Shown: positions 48,901-57,486 of the stretch, one piece after another
How positions within the stretch are numbered: position 1 is the stretch's first letter
Layout of the letters: every line of letters starts with the position of its first letter
Source of the DNA: SAR202 cluster bacterium
Lineage (GTDB): Bacteria > Chloroflexota > Dehalococcoidia > Lucifugimonadales > GCA-2712585
Direction: 5' to 3'
Assembly (NCBI GenBank): GCA_016872285.1
Contig: VGZZ01000008.1
Span: 1-64,000, forward strand
Length of the DNA stretch: 64,000 nt
Program-made: the position numbers and the translations under genes
Notes under the pieces: generated by a model
Database searches by the model: none
What the model saw: the letters and a program-made list of their open reading frames with translations, nothing else
What the model was told of the DNA's origin: nothing

Positions 48901-50289
48901 CGGCTGGAAGGCCTCGGCCCTCTAGCCACTCATCAAATCGCGGCTAGCCTTGGCGTGGAGGAAGGCTTCGTCATGCCTGCCCTTGTCGCCCTGGAAGCCC
49001 AGGGGTTTGCTCTCCGAGGCCGCTTCTCCCCGGGCGCCAACGGCAGCCAGGAGTGGTGCGACCGCCGCCTCCTCGCCCGCATCCACCGCTACACCCTCGA
49101 CCGCCTCCGCCAGGAGATCGAGCCTGTCTCCGCCTCCGACTTCCTGCGATTCCTCTTCAACTGGCACCACATCCACCCCGACCACCGCCTGGACGGCCCC
49201 ACCGGCCTCATCGGACTGTTGGAACTGCTGGAAGGCTACGAGGCCCCAGCCCTCACATGGGAGAGACACATCCTCCCCTCCCGAATGCGAAATTTCAATC
49301 AGTCCTGGCTGGATAACCTCTGCCTCTCCGGCGAGCTGGCCTGGGCGCGCCTCCATCCCGGCCCCGACACCGAGTCCCCCAAGTCCGGCGTCACCCGTTC
49401 CCTCCCCGTCTCCCTCCTCTTCCGCGACCACTTGGACTCCTACCTCGCCCTCTCTCCCCATATCGACCCCGCTGCGGTCCCCCTCAGCGGCATCGCCCGA
49501 CAGATAATGGAGCTTCTCCAGACCCGCGGCGCATGCTTCTTCCAGGAGCTTGTCCAAAACACACGCCAGCTCCCAGGCACCGTCCAGGAAGCCCTTAGCG
49601 AGCTTGTGTCCTGGGGCCTTATCACCTGCGACGGCTTCGCCGGCCTCCGCGCCCTGGTATCCCCCGTCAAAAGCGCCGGCACCCACCGCCTGCGCCAGTC
49701 CCGAGTGTGGCGCATGGGCATCCGCCCTGCCGACCGTATGGCCTCAGGCCGCTGGTCTATCCTCAACCGCACTCTACCACCCTCGCCTCTGGTCATTCCG
49801 GCGGAGGCCGGAATCCAGGCCCCTCCTTCCTCAATCAGTAATTCCGAACTGGTCGAATTCTCCGCCCGGCAGCTTCTAAAGCGCTACGGCATCGTCTTCC
49901 ACCGCCTCCTCCTCCGAGAGAACGGCGCGCCCCCCTGGCGTGACCTGGTCCGCGTCTATCGACGCCTTGAAGCTCGAGGCGAAATCCGTGGCGGACGATT
50001 TGTAGCTGGCTTCTCCGGTGAGCAGTACGCCCTCCCCCAGGCCGTCGACCAGCTTCGCGCCACCCGACGCGCCAAACCCGACGGCGGCCTCACCACCGTT
50101 ACCGGCTCCGACCCTCTGAACCTCGTCGGCATCCTCACCCCCGGCCAGCGCGTCCCCTCCCTCTCCACCAATCGCATCCTCTACCGCGACGGCGTGCCCG
50201 TAGGCGTCAAAGTCGGCGGCAAAATCAGCTACCTGGAAGCCTTCGGAGCGCCCCTCACCCCAGACCTGGAAGCCGCCCTCAAACGCTAA
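45928..50289 (+). CDS. lhr: Lhr-type DEAD/DEAH helicase
   Basis: 1453 residues, a superfamily 2 helicase of Lhr type (DNA repair and RNA-DNA unwinding in bacteria). Motif I A-P-T-G-S-G-K-T near 50, motif II V-D-E-I-H near 173, S-A-T near 209, motif V/VI with L-S-S-P-R-S-I-A-T-L-L-Q-R-V-G-R-S-N near 360. The Lhr core winged helix follows and then the long Lhr-CTD (about 870-1453), as in bacterial long forms. Near residues 1289-1297 the sequence V-I-P-A-E-A-G-I-Q comes from an intergenic palindromic repeat read in frame; nearby P-L/P-P-S-S linker residues suggest a tolerated loop. Full-length otherwise. Confidence 0.92.
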   Translation: MNALAIQDSLSLFHPVIQRWFQGRFSSPTPPQSQGWPAIASGRDTLIAAPTGSGKTLATFLWAIDSLLRQGLDGSLADECQVLYVSPLKALSNDVQKNLAQPLDEIRQGAAEMGIEVPEIRVLVRTGDTPASQRQAMTRKPPHILVSTPESLYILLTSKKGREMLKTVRTVIVDEIHAVARDKRGSHLALTLERLDALTGHRPARIGLSATQKPIDEVARFLVGAQHIDASGQPDCFIVNQGHGRVMNLRLELPGSPLEAVLSNKTWEEIYDRLAQLIQQQRTTLVFVNTRRLAERVAFNLTKRLGEGNITSHHGSLSREQRLMAEERLKSGQLKALVATASLELGIDISAVDLVCQLSSPRSIATLLQRVGRSNHHTTGVPVGRIFPLTRDDLLECVAILLAVKSGNLDRLNIPQKPLDILAQQIVAAVATNEWDEDELFDLCRRAYPYRSLQRSDFDQVLQMLSQGFATKNGRRSAYIHYDGVGRRLRARRNASLAAVTSGGAIPDTADYQVILEPQNIPVGTVNEDFAVESMAGDIFQLGISSWRVLKVEQGKVRVEDAHGMPPTMPFWLGEAPSRTDELSKAVSDLRHHIDGLLPDLEAAQSWLIKEVGIQEPAARLIVEYIAANKSSLGVVPTQQSIVLERFFDESGGMQLVVHAPFGGRINRAWGLALRKRFCRTFNFELQAAANDNSIVLSLGPQHSFPLQDVFDYLKPATARDVLVQALLAAPMFGTRWRWDASRALAILRMEGGKKVPMPIQRMRSDDLLSAVFPDQMACQENLAGGDIQIPDHPLINETVNDCLTEAMDVNGFLSLIQAIHDRRLQLSAVDTIEASPMAHEILTARPYAYLDDAPLEERRTQAVYLRRTLDIQSSDDVGRLDPEAIQRVREQAWPDVNNPDELHDALLLLGFITLSEMPPWQEHLASLLEQKRATRFWTNPDHSLWVAAERLPQFQAVFPGAHIQPPIQAPSREAAVAWTPEDALREIVRGRLEGLGPLATHQIAASLGVEEGFVMPALVALEAQGFALRGRFSPGANGSQEWCDRRLLARIHRYTLDRLRQEIEPVSASDFLRFLFNWHHIHPDHRLDGPTGLIGLLELLEGYEAPALTWERHILPSRMRNFNQSWLDNLCLSGELAWARLHPGPDTESPKSGVTRSLPVSLLFRDHLDSYLALSPHIDPAAVPLSGIARQIMELLQTRGACFFQELVQNTRQLPGTVQEALSELVSWGLITCDGFAGLRALVSPVKSAGTHRLRQSRVWRMGIRPADRMASGRWSILNRTLPPSPLVIPAEAGIQAPPSSISNSELVEFSARQLLKRYGIVFHRLLLRENGAPPWRDLVRVYRRLEARGEIRGGRFVAGFSGEQYALPQAVDQLRATRRAKPDGGLTTVTGSDPLNLVGILTPGQRVPSLSTNRILYRDGVPVGVKVGGKISYLEAFGAPLTPDLEAALKR
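49791..49820. repeat. palindromic repeat inside lhr (copy 2)
   Basis: GTCATTCC-GGCGGAGGCC-GGAATCCAGG, a full match in layout to the intergenic copy at 28380. Its length keeps the helicase reading frame open. Confidence 0.85.
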
Positions 50290-50691
50290 CTCCGCAACAA
50301 GCGCCGCCAGTCTTCCAACTCTCCTAAACGGCCCCAGCACATCCTGATCTGGTCGCTTGCTTGAACACCTTCTAGTATGTGGGGCGCTCCATCTTCTCCT
50401 TAGGTGGGGTGATGAAGTGTCTAAATTTCTCTTCCTCTCTCTGCAGGCACGCGATGCGCATTTAGGGCCTGGCTTATGAATTACGACCATCTCCTTTGAA
50501 CAGGCGGGGTGGGAGGGTTTTCCGTCCGGTTCTCCCCCTTCGGCCTGAAAGGCGAAGGGGGAGTTAGAGGGGGTTGTGGTATTTCTTTTTACTTTCCCTC
50601 TTCTCCCGTAGTCGGGAGAAGAGGGATAAAGGGTGATGAGGGCCACCCGATTAAGACCAAGGCTGTCTTTTTCTAAACGACTTAGTCGCCC
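50290..50691. repeat. gap with composite repeat (copy A11, 50525-50643)
   Basis: 50525-50643 has module 1 CTCCCCCTTCG/CGAAGGGGGAG, the AGAGGGGGTTGTGG linker and module 2 CCCTCTTCTCCCG/CGGGAGAAGAGGG with the tail AAAGGGTGATGAGGG. The sequence before it (50290-50524) shows no gene. Confidence 0.75.
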
Positions 50692-51552
50692 CTAATACTC
50701 AGCTAACTCCTCAAACCACTCCCTCCACTTACCCTCCGACTGCGTCCCATAGCCGCTCCGAAACGCAATCACCCCCTGGTGGTCCACCGCCACCTTGGAC
50801 GACTGCACCGTAATGTTATAGTCCCGCACAACGTCCCTGTGCGTCGTCGCCATAGGCCATGAATAGCCATTGGCGTCCCTGAACTCCCTAATCTTCGATT
50901 CACTTTCGCTGGGGTCCGTGTCTATCGCCAGCACTGATACCTTATCCTGGTACTGCGAGTACATCTCCTTTATGTGCCGAAACTCGGCACGGCAGTGCGG
51001 TCACCAACTAGCGAAGAAATACAGTATCAGCGGCCTACCCTCAAAGCTCGCCAGCGTCAGCCTTTCTCCATCCACCGTAATAACCTCAAAATCCGGCGCC
51101 GAATTGCCAACTTTGCTCCCCGTCGGCGGCCGCTGTGTAGGCGAAGGCGCCGTAGTAGAAGTAGGCGACGGCGTAGGAATGGGAGTCGGGGTTGGAAGTG
51201 TAGCCCCCGTTGTCGGCGTTGGGGTTGATGTTGCCGCCGGTGTCTGTGTCACGCCCGGCGTGGCGCTGCCGACAATAACCGGGCTTGGTGTAGCCGTCGC
51301 CGCCGGAGGTGGGCTGCCCGTCGCAACCGTCGGCGACGCCGTTGATGTGGCCATCGACCCGGAGGATATGACAACGGTGCCGCTATTAGCTGAAGTCGGA
51401 GTAGAGCTTGGCGTCGGCTGAGCCGTCGGGGTTTCAGTAGCCGGCTGAGTCGCGGACAGCCCCTCCGCGGAACACGCCGCCAGAACAAGCACTAGCCCTC
51501 CGATAACAATGCCTAGCCCTATCCGCCTTCGCAGGTATCCTCTAATAGTCAT
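50692..51552 (-). CDS. selenocysteine-containing thioredoxin-fold (TlpA/redoxin-like) lipoprotein
   Basis: 286 residues when UGA 51003-51001 is read as selenocysteine (Sec184). ATG 51552 is chosen over an in-frame TTG at 51570. Signal peptide with lipobox L-V-L-A-A-C27, then a long Thr/Pro/Ser/Ala linker (30-145). The TlpA/redoxin domain begins G-N-S-A-P-D-F near 150. Redox motif F-F-A-S-W-U-P-H-C: U replaces the attacking Cys of W-C-x-x-C and the resolving Cys187 is kept. After the UGA, 102 codons continue in frame with redoxin-like sequence (A-I-D-T-D, V-D-H-Q-G-V-I). The usual cis-Pro before the last strands is absent (V-Q-S-S-K). A hairpin lies 10 nt after the UGA. Alternative: a nonsense pseudogene (TGC/TGT to TGA). 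A membrane-tethered thiol/selenol oxidoreductase is inferred. Confidence 0.8.
50974..50990 (-). promoter_or_regulatory. SECIS-like hairpin downstream of UGA
   Basis: On the minus strand, 10 nt after the UGA, the coding RNA reads GUGCCGA-GUU-UCGGCAC, a perfect 7-bp stem with a three-base GUU loop. The loop starts 17 nt after the UGA, within the range known for bacterial SECIS elements bound by SelB. Confidence 0.65.
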
Positions 51553-51674
51553 ACTCGCGCCGCTTAACAAGAATCTTCTGTATAAAACTATAGATGAACC
51601 TTAGCCGCATAACGATACTTACAGGCCAATTAGCAGCAACTGTAAGAAAAGCTTAATAAAAACGTTCCTAAAAC

Positions 51675-51702
51675 AGCGGCCCCCGACGAATCGGGGGCCG
51701 CT
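51675..51702 (-). terminator. terminator of the aminotransferase gene
   Basis: AGCGGCCCCCGA-CGAA-TCGGGGGCCGCT, a perfect 12-bp stem; on the minus strand GTTTTAGG follows. Confidence 0.75.
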
Positions 51703-51734
51703 TTATCCTCATCTGTGGGTCTATAGATACGCTT

Positions 51735-52937
51735 CTATTTCAGCACGCCCTCCTGTTCAAAGAACCGCGCAATCCGACGAATCCCCTCTCGTATGTCCTC
51801 GTTGTTCAGGTGCGCGAAGCACAAGCGCAGGTAGTTATAAGCATCCTGCTCCGCCGAGAAGTTGGTCCCGATGCTGTAGCTCAGTCCCTGCTCCCTCGCC
51901 TTGGCCAGCAGCTTGGCGGTGTTGGTGCCCTCCGGCATCTTTACCCACAGGTACAGGCCACCCTTAGTGTCGTCGCACTCTACCCTGTTCCCCATGTACT
52001 CGCGGACGGAAGCGTAGGCCACATCCTTCTTCTTGCGGAACACACCTCGACACAACTCTATGTGTTCTTTCCCATGCTCTTGCAGGAAGTTCAGCGTCGC
52101 CAGCACCGAGAACTGGCTGGGCGTGGCCCCCAGGTGGATGCCTTTTACGTACTCGATAACCTGCGGAGGCGCCACCATGTATCCCAGCCTCATCCCGGGC
52201 GCCACAATCTTCGAGAAAGACCCGCAGTACAGCACGTTCCCTTCCTGGTCCATCGACTGGATGGCCGGAGGCGGCGGCTCGTAAAACCAGTTGTCGGCAT
52301 AGCAGTCGTCCTCAAAAAGCGGCGTGCTGTGCTTCTGCGAAACCGCCAGCACCTCCTTGCGCCGCTTCAGTCCCATAGTGCGCGCCGTGGGATTCTGAAA
52401 GGTAGGAATGGCATAGATCATCTTGGCCGGCGTCTTTTTAGACTCTAGGTCAGTCAGGGCCTCGTCCAGCGCCTCCGGGATAAGCCCCTCCTTGTCCATA
52501 GAGACTCCCTTAATCTTAGCCCCGTGGCGGCGCATGATTTGCATAGTGCCGTTATATGTGAACTGCTCCGCCAGCACCGTATCCCCGGGGTTGAGAAGCA
52601 GCTCCGCGAACCGCGCCACCGCCTGGCCCGACCCCGTGGTCAAAACTATCTGCTCCGGCGACACCTTCATCCCCCGCTCTTTTGCCAGCTTATCGGCAAT
52701 GTACTGGCGCATCCCCGTATGGCCTAGGTTGCTCGGGTAAAAAACGAGTTCCTTACCTTCTTTAGACAGGCCCTTTTTCAGCCCTTCCACTAGACCCTCG
52801 GTCGGAAACGTCTCCGGGTCCATGAAAGCTGTGGTGAAGTCATACCGCACCCTGCCCTGCGCCGGGCGCCCGCCCGATGGTATGGGCGGCACGTTCTTTG
52901 CTACTTTTGTGGAAAAATCAAAGGAACCCTTCGCCAT
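51735..52937 (-). CDS. PLP-dependent aminotransferase (class I/II, LysN/MocR-like domain)
   Basis: 400 residues, fold type I aminotransferase. Y-P-S-N-L-G-H-T-G-M-R-Q-Y-I near 68-81, T-T-G-S-G-Q-A near 100, P-T-F-Q-N-P-T near 175, the cofactor lysine in G-S-F-S-K-I-V-A-P-G-M-R-L-G near 240 and a C-terminal Arg (Y-L-R-L-C-F) for the substrate carboxylate. It resembles 2-aminoadipate/branched-chain aminotransferases and the aminotransferase domain of MocR regulators, without the DNA-binding part. GGAGG lies upstream of the ATG. It is divergent from rpsB. Confidence 0.9.
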   Translation of the reverse strand: MAKGSFDFSTKVAKNVPPIPSGGRPAQGRVRYDFTTAFMDPETFPTEGLVEGLKKGLSKEGKELVFYPSNLGHTGMRQYIADKLAKERGMKVSPEQIVLTTGSGQAVARFAELLLNPGDTVLAEQFTYNGTMQIMRRHGAKIKGVSMDKEGLIPEALDEALTDLESKKTPAKMIYAIPTFQNPTARTMGLKRRKEVLAVSQKHSTPLFEDDCYADNWFYEPPPPAIQSMDQEGNVLYCGSFSKIVAPGMRLGYMVAPPQVIEYVKGIHLGATPSQFSVLATLNFLQEHGKEHIELCRGVFRKKKDVAYASVREYMGNRVECDDTKGGLYLWVKMPEGTNTAKLLAKAREQGLSYSIGTNFSAEQDAYNYLRLCFAHLNNEDIREGIRRIARFFEQEGVLK

Positions 52938-53028
52938 AACTCCTCCTGAATATTAGCTGAAGCGGTTGCAGTATAACACCGCAAAATAAGTGCCGCTACC
53001 TCTGCCTTGTTCGACGCTCGTTCCGCCG

Positions 53029-53057
53029 TTGCTCGTTATATTCGCCTATGTTATACT
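53029..53057 (+). promoter_or_regulatory. promoter of the rpsB operon
   Basis: TTGCTC (53029-53034), 17 nt, TATACT (53052-53057), 59 nt before the rpsB start. Confidence 0.55.
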
Positions 53058-53116
53058 CCCACTTTGCGCAAAGCTGGCAATAATAAGTACAAAGGCAGGG
53101 ATAAAAGGCAGGTCTT

Positions 53117-53950
53117 ATGGTCCAAACAGTAGAGCAGCGGCCGGCGGGGCCGGAACCCATCACTATGAAGGCCCTCCTGGAGTCAGGAGTCCACTTCGGC
53201 CACCAAACGCGCCGCTGGAACCCCCGGATGAAACCCTTCATATTCACTCAGCGAAACGGCATCCATATCATAGACCTGGCCAAAAGCCTCTTTTATCTCG
53301 AGGAAGCCGTAAAGTCCGTCCGCGGCATCGTCGCCAACGAAGGCGACATGCTCTTTGTCGGCACCAAGAAGCAGGCCCAGGAAGCCGTCGCCTTCGAAGC
53401 AGCCCGCGCCGAGATGCCTTATGTCAATCAGCGATGGCTCGGCGGCACCCTCACCAACTTTCCCACCATCCGCAAGCGCGTCGACTACATGATCGAACTC
53501 GAGAAGCGCAAAGAGGCCGGTTACTTCAACGCCCTCTCCAAGCGGGACGCCCTCAAGGCTGAGGAGGAGCTTCGCAAGCTTCAGAAGTACTTCACCGGCA
53601 TCAAGAACATGCGGAAGCTCCCCGCCGCCATCTTCGTCATCGACATCTGCAAAGAGTCCAACGCCGTCGCCGAAGCCCGAAAGCTCGGCATCAAGCTGGT
53701 CTCCATCGTCGACTCCGACTGCGACCCCGACCTCATCGACCACTACATCCCCGGCAATGACGACGCCATCCGCTCCATCAAGCTCATCACCTCGCGAATG
53801 GCGGACGGGGCCCTGGAAGGCCTCCAGGAGCGCCGCGCCAAGGCCCAGGAGCAGGCGGCCCAGGCCGCCCCTGAGTCCCCTGCCCCTCAGGCTGAAGAGC
53901 CTGGGGAAGAGACTCAGAAGCTCATGGAAGCCCTTCCCTCCTCTAACTAA
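53117..53950 (+). CDS. rpsB: 30S ribosomal protein uS2
   Basis: 277 residues. Family blocks: [17 protein letters not shown] near 20-36, F-V-G-T-K-K-Q-A near 79, [10 protein letters not shown] near 105 and P-G-N-D-D-A-I-R-S near 212. The C-terminus adds an Ala/Gln/Pro/Glu-rich tail beyond the usual about 235-residue core, common in this phylum. First gene of the translation/isoprenoid/lipid operon that continues to rseP. Confidence 0.96.
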   Translation: MVQTVEQRPAGPEPITMKALLESGVHFGHQTRRWNPRMKPFIFTQRNGIHIIDLAKSLFYLEEAVKSVRGIVANEGDMLFVGTKKQAQEAVAFEAARAEMPYVNQRWLGGTLTNFPTIRKRVDYMIELEKRKEAGYFNALSKRDALKAEEELRKLQKYFTGIKNMRKLPAAIFVIDICKESNAVAEARKLGIKLVSIVDSDCDPDLIDHYIPGNDDAIRSIKLITSRMADGALEGLQERRAKAQEQAAQAAPESPAPQAEEPGEETQKLMEALPSSN

Positions 53951-53981
53951 AACAATCTAAGTATCTATCAGGAGAATACCC

Positions 53982-54485
53982 TTGGAGGTCAGTGTAGATT
54001 TAGTTAAGTCCCTCCGCGAACGTACCGGCGCCGGCATCATGGATTGTAAAAGGGCGTTGACTCAAGCGGGGGGAAATCTGGACAAAGCTGAGGAAATCCT
54101 TAAGAATGCCGGTCTGGCCTCCGCCGCAAAAAAGGCCAGCCGCGCTACCAAAGACGGTCTCATAGAATCCTATATCCACAGCGGCAACCGCATTGGCGCC
54201 CTGGTAGAAGTAGCCTGCGAGACAGATTTCGTAGCCCGCACCTCGGAGATGAAAGCCCTCTCCCACAACCTCGCCATGCAGATCGCCGCCATGTCTCCAA
54301 AGTACATCTCCCAGGAAGACATGGACCCCTCGGAAACCCGCCCCGCTGATGAGGTTTGTCTCCTCCGCCAGACCTTTATTAAAGACCCCAGCAAGCGCGT
54401 CCAGGAAATCATCCAGGAGACCATTGCCAAGACTGGGGAGAACATTCGGGTTACCCGCTTCACCAGATTTGCCCTGGGGGAGTAA
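53982..54485 (+). CDS. tsf: elongation factor Ts (short form)
   Basis: 167 residues from a TTG start with AGGAG 8 nt upstream. Conserved R-E-R-T-G-A-G-I-M-D-C-K-R-A-L near 14-28 (UBA-type N-domain) and E-T-D-F-V-A-R-T near 78-85. It recycles EF-Tu by GDP/GTP exchange. It lacks the second subdomain of long EF-Ts (E. coli about 283 residues), like the short forms of Chloroflexota and Thermus. Confidence 0.95.
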   Translation: MEVSVDLVKSLRERTGAGIMDCKRALTQAGGNLDKAEEILKNAGLASAAKKASRATKDGLIESYIHSGNRIGALVEVACETDFVARTSEMKALSHNLAMQIAAMSPKYISQEDMDPSETRPADEVCLLRQTFIKDPSKRVQEIIQETIAKTGENIRVTRFTRFALGE

Positions 54486-55217
<732 letters not shown>

Positions 55218-55220
55218 ACT

Positions 55221-55808
55221 ATGACTCCTAAAGGCTCTGAAGACGGCTTAACACTCGACCAGGTCCTTCAAGACGCCAACCGCCGCATGGCCCAGGCTGT
55301 GGAACACCTTAAACGAGAGCTTAACTCGGTCAGAACAGGCAGGGCCACTCCGTCCCTGGTGGAAAGCGTGCTGGTGGACTACTACGGCGCGCCCACGCCC
55401 ATGAACCAGCTCTCTACCATCACCGCCCCTGAAGCCCAGCTTCTCGTAATTCAACCCTGGGACAGGCAGGCTATCAAGGACATCGAAAAAGCGATTCAGA
55501 AGTCCTCTTTAGGCCTCAACCCCTCCAACGACGGTGTCATAGTCCGCGTCCCCATTCCTCCCTTGAGCCAGGAACGGCGCCAGGACCTGGTGAAATCTTT
55601 GGGCCGCACCGTCGAAGAAAGCCGCGTCGCCGTCCGGAATGTCCGCCGCGACGCCGTCGATAAGGTCCGCGGCATGGAGCGCGGCAAGCAGGCTTCCCAG
55701 GACGAAAGCAAACGCTCCCAGGACCAACTCCAAAAAATGACGGATAATCACATCGCCTCCATAGAGCAAGTCTGGAACGCCAAGACCGCCGATCTTATGC
55801 GGGTTTAG
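55221..55808 (+). CDS. frr: ribosome recycling factor
   Basis: 195 residues, 3 nt after pyrH. Typical R-T-G-R-A-T-P-S-L-V near 46-55, Y-Y-G-A-P-T-P-M-N-Q-L near 64-74, and R-R-D-A-V-D-K in the helical hairpin. About 10 residues longer than E. coli at the N-terminus. Splits post-termination ribosomes with EF-G. Confidence 0.95.
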   Translation: MTPKGSEDGLTLDQVLQDANRRMAQAVEHLKRELNSVRTGRATPSLVESVLVDYYGAPTPMNQLSTITAPEAQLLVIQPWDRQAIKDIEKAIQKSSLGLNPSNDGVIVRVPIPPLSQERRQDLVKSLGRTVEESRVAVRNVRRDAVDKVRGMERGKQASQDESKRSQDQLQKMTDNHIASIEQVWNAKTADLMRV

Positions 55809-55859
55809 GCCGCTGTACCTCATCGCCTTTCACAAGTCTGGCTGGCTAAAAGCATTTAC

Positions 55860-56591
55860 TTGACCCCAAAGCGCCCATCGGAAGAACAATCCCTCAGCAT
55901 CCCGCGCCACGTCGCCATCATCATGGATGGCAACGGGCGCTGGGCCACCCAGCGCGGCCTCCCCCGCCTCAGCGGCCACCGCGCCGGCGTCGAGCGCACC
56001 CGCACCATCCTCCAATGCCTTGGCGAGCACGGCGTCCAGTACGTCACCCTCTACGCCTTCTCCACAGAGAACTGGTCACGGCCAAGCGAAGAGGTCTCGG
56101 GCATACTGGAAATCCTCGGCGAAGTCATCGAAGTCGAGAGCCAGGCCCTGCACGAAAAAGGCGTGCGCATCGTCCATCTTGGCCGGACTGACCGTCTTCC
56201 CGGCCACCTCAAGAAGTCCGTCGAGCGCTCCCAGGAACTCACCAAAAACAACCATCGCATGACTCTATGCGTAGCCTTCGACTACGGTGGCCGCAGCGAA
56301 ATCCTGGAGGCGGTCAAAGCCATCCTCAAAAATGGCATCTCTCTCAATGATCTTGACGAGGCTGCTTTCAGCAAGTATCTCTACACCGCCGGCATCCCGG
56401 ACCCGGACCTCATCATCCGCACCGGCGGCGAGCAGCGCTTGAGCAACTTCCTCCTCTGGCAGTCCGCCTACAGCGAGTTCTTCTCCACCCCCACCAACTG
56501 GCCCGACCTTGGCCCAGACGATATAAAAAAGGCCATTTACGTCTACAGCAGCCGTCAGAGGCGCTTTGGAGCCGTGAAACCTGGGTGCTAA
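55860..56591 (+). CDS. uppS: undecaprenyl diphosphate synthase (isoprenyl transferase)
   Basis: 243 residues from TTG. cis-prenyltransferase: I-I-M-D-G-N-G-R-W-A near 19-28 (catalytic Asp), G-H-R-A-G near 38-42, Y-A-F-S-T-E-N-W near 62-69 and I-R-T-G-G-E-Q-R-L-S-N-F-L-L-W-Q near 180-195. It makes the lipid carrier for cell-wall precursors from isopentenyl diphosphate, the product of the dxr/ispG pathway in the same region. Confidence 0.95.
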   Translation: MTPKRPSEEQSLSIPRHVAIIMDGNGRWATQRGLPRLSGHRAGVERTRTILQCLGEHGVQYVTLYAFSTENWSRPSEEVSGILEILGEVIEVESQALHEKGVRIVHLGRTDRLPGHLKKSVERSQELTKNNHRMTLCVAFDYGGRSEILEAVKAILKNGISLNDLDEAAFSKYLYTAGIPDPDLIIRTGGEQRLSNFLLWQSAYSEFFSTPTNWPDLGPDDIKKAIYVYSSRQRRFGAVKPGC

Positions 56592-56594
56592 GAG

Positions 56595-57410
56595 GTGAAG
56601 CCCCGGATCATCGTCGGGGTCATAGGCGCACCCCTGCTTTTCGCGATTGTCTGGGCCGGTTCTCCTTTTCTTCCTATCCTGGTCGGTCTTGCGTCCCTCT
56701 GGTCACTCTGGGAGTTCCACCGCCTCGCCCGAGATGCCGGTGCCCGCGTCTCCCTGCCCCTGGGCGTCATCCTTACCATCCTCTTTATCATCAACGGCCA
56801 GCTTACCGCAGACGAAAGCAATTTCGCCATCGAGCTGATCATTGTCACTTTAGCCATGTCCCTCTCTTGGGCCCTCTGGCTTCAACTTAAAGGTAACGCA
56901 GGCTTCGCTAAAAACCTCCTCCTGACCGCCCTCGGCCCCCTCTACGTCGGCCTCCTCCTCTCCCACAGCCTCATGCTTCGAGAGGCCGGCAACGCCCTCT
57001 ATGACGGCCGCGACTGGCTCCTCTACGCTATCTTCGTGACCTTCGCCACCGACACTGCCGCCTATTTCACCGGCAAGGCCATCGGACGCCACAAGATGGC
57101 CCCCTCCATAAGCCCCAACAAGACTTGGGAAGGCGCCGTTGGCGGGATGCTCGGCGCTCTCGGCGCATCCTTTGGCCTGGCCGCCATCCTAGACTTAAAC
57201 ATCTCGTTGGGCTGGCAAGCCGTCGTCGGGGCTATGCTCGGCCTCGGCGCACAAATCGGTGACCTGGCCGAGTCCTGGTTTAAACGACGCGCCAAAGCCA
57301 AAGACGCCAGCCACATCCTCCCCGGCCACGGCGGCCTCCTTGACCGTCTAGACTCGCTGCTCGTCACAATTCCTATCACGTACTACCTCCCAGCCCTTAT
57401 AATCTATTAG
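56595..57410 (+). CDS. cdsA: phosphatidate cytidylyltransferase
   Basis: 271 residues from GTG, 3 nt after uppS. Multi-pass membrane protein (about eight segments) with the C-terminal family signature K-D-A-S-H-I-L-P-G-H-G-G-L-L-D-R-L-D-S. Makes CDP-diacylglycerol for phospholipids. S-P-N-K-T-W-E-G-A-V-G-G near 173 is also diagnostic. Confidence 0.95.
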   Translation: MKPRIIVGVIGAPLLFAIVWAGSPFLPILVGLASLWSLWEFHRLARDAGARVSLPLGVILTILFIINGQLTADESNFAIELIIVTLAMSLSWALWLQLKGNAGFAKNLLLTALGPLYVGLLLSHSLMLREAGNALYDGRDWLLYAIFVTFATDTAAYFTGKAIGRHKMAPSISPNKTWEGAVGGMLGALGASFGLAAILDLNISLGWQAVVGAMLGLGAQIGDLAESWFKRRAKAKDASHILPGHGGLLDRLDSLLVTIPITYYLPALIIY

Positions 57411-57486
57411 TGACCTGAATCCCTGCCCTTAACAATTTCCATGCCTTTTATTCGTAATATGACTCAAACAATCTGGAGGGTGACTA

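Noticed and set aside
51001-51570. Treating the lipoprotein N-terminal half and the redoxin tail (50692-50964) as two genes
   Set aside because: The tail lacks a signal and a ribosome binding site of its own, and the frame is continuous through a UGA at a catalytic Cys position with a hairpin after it.
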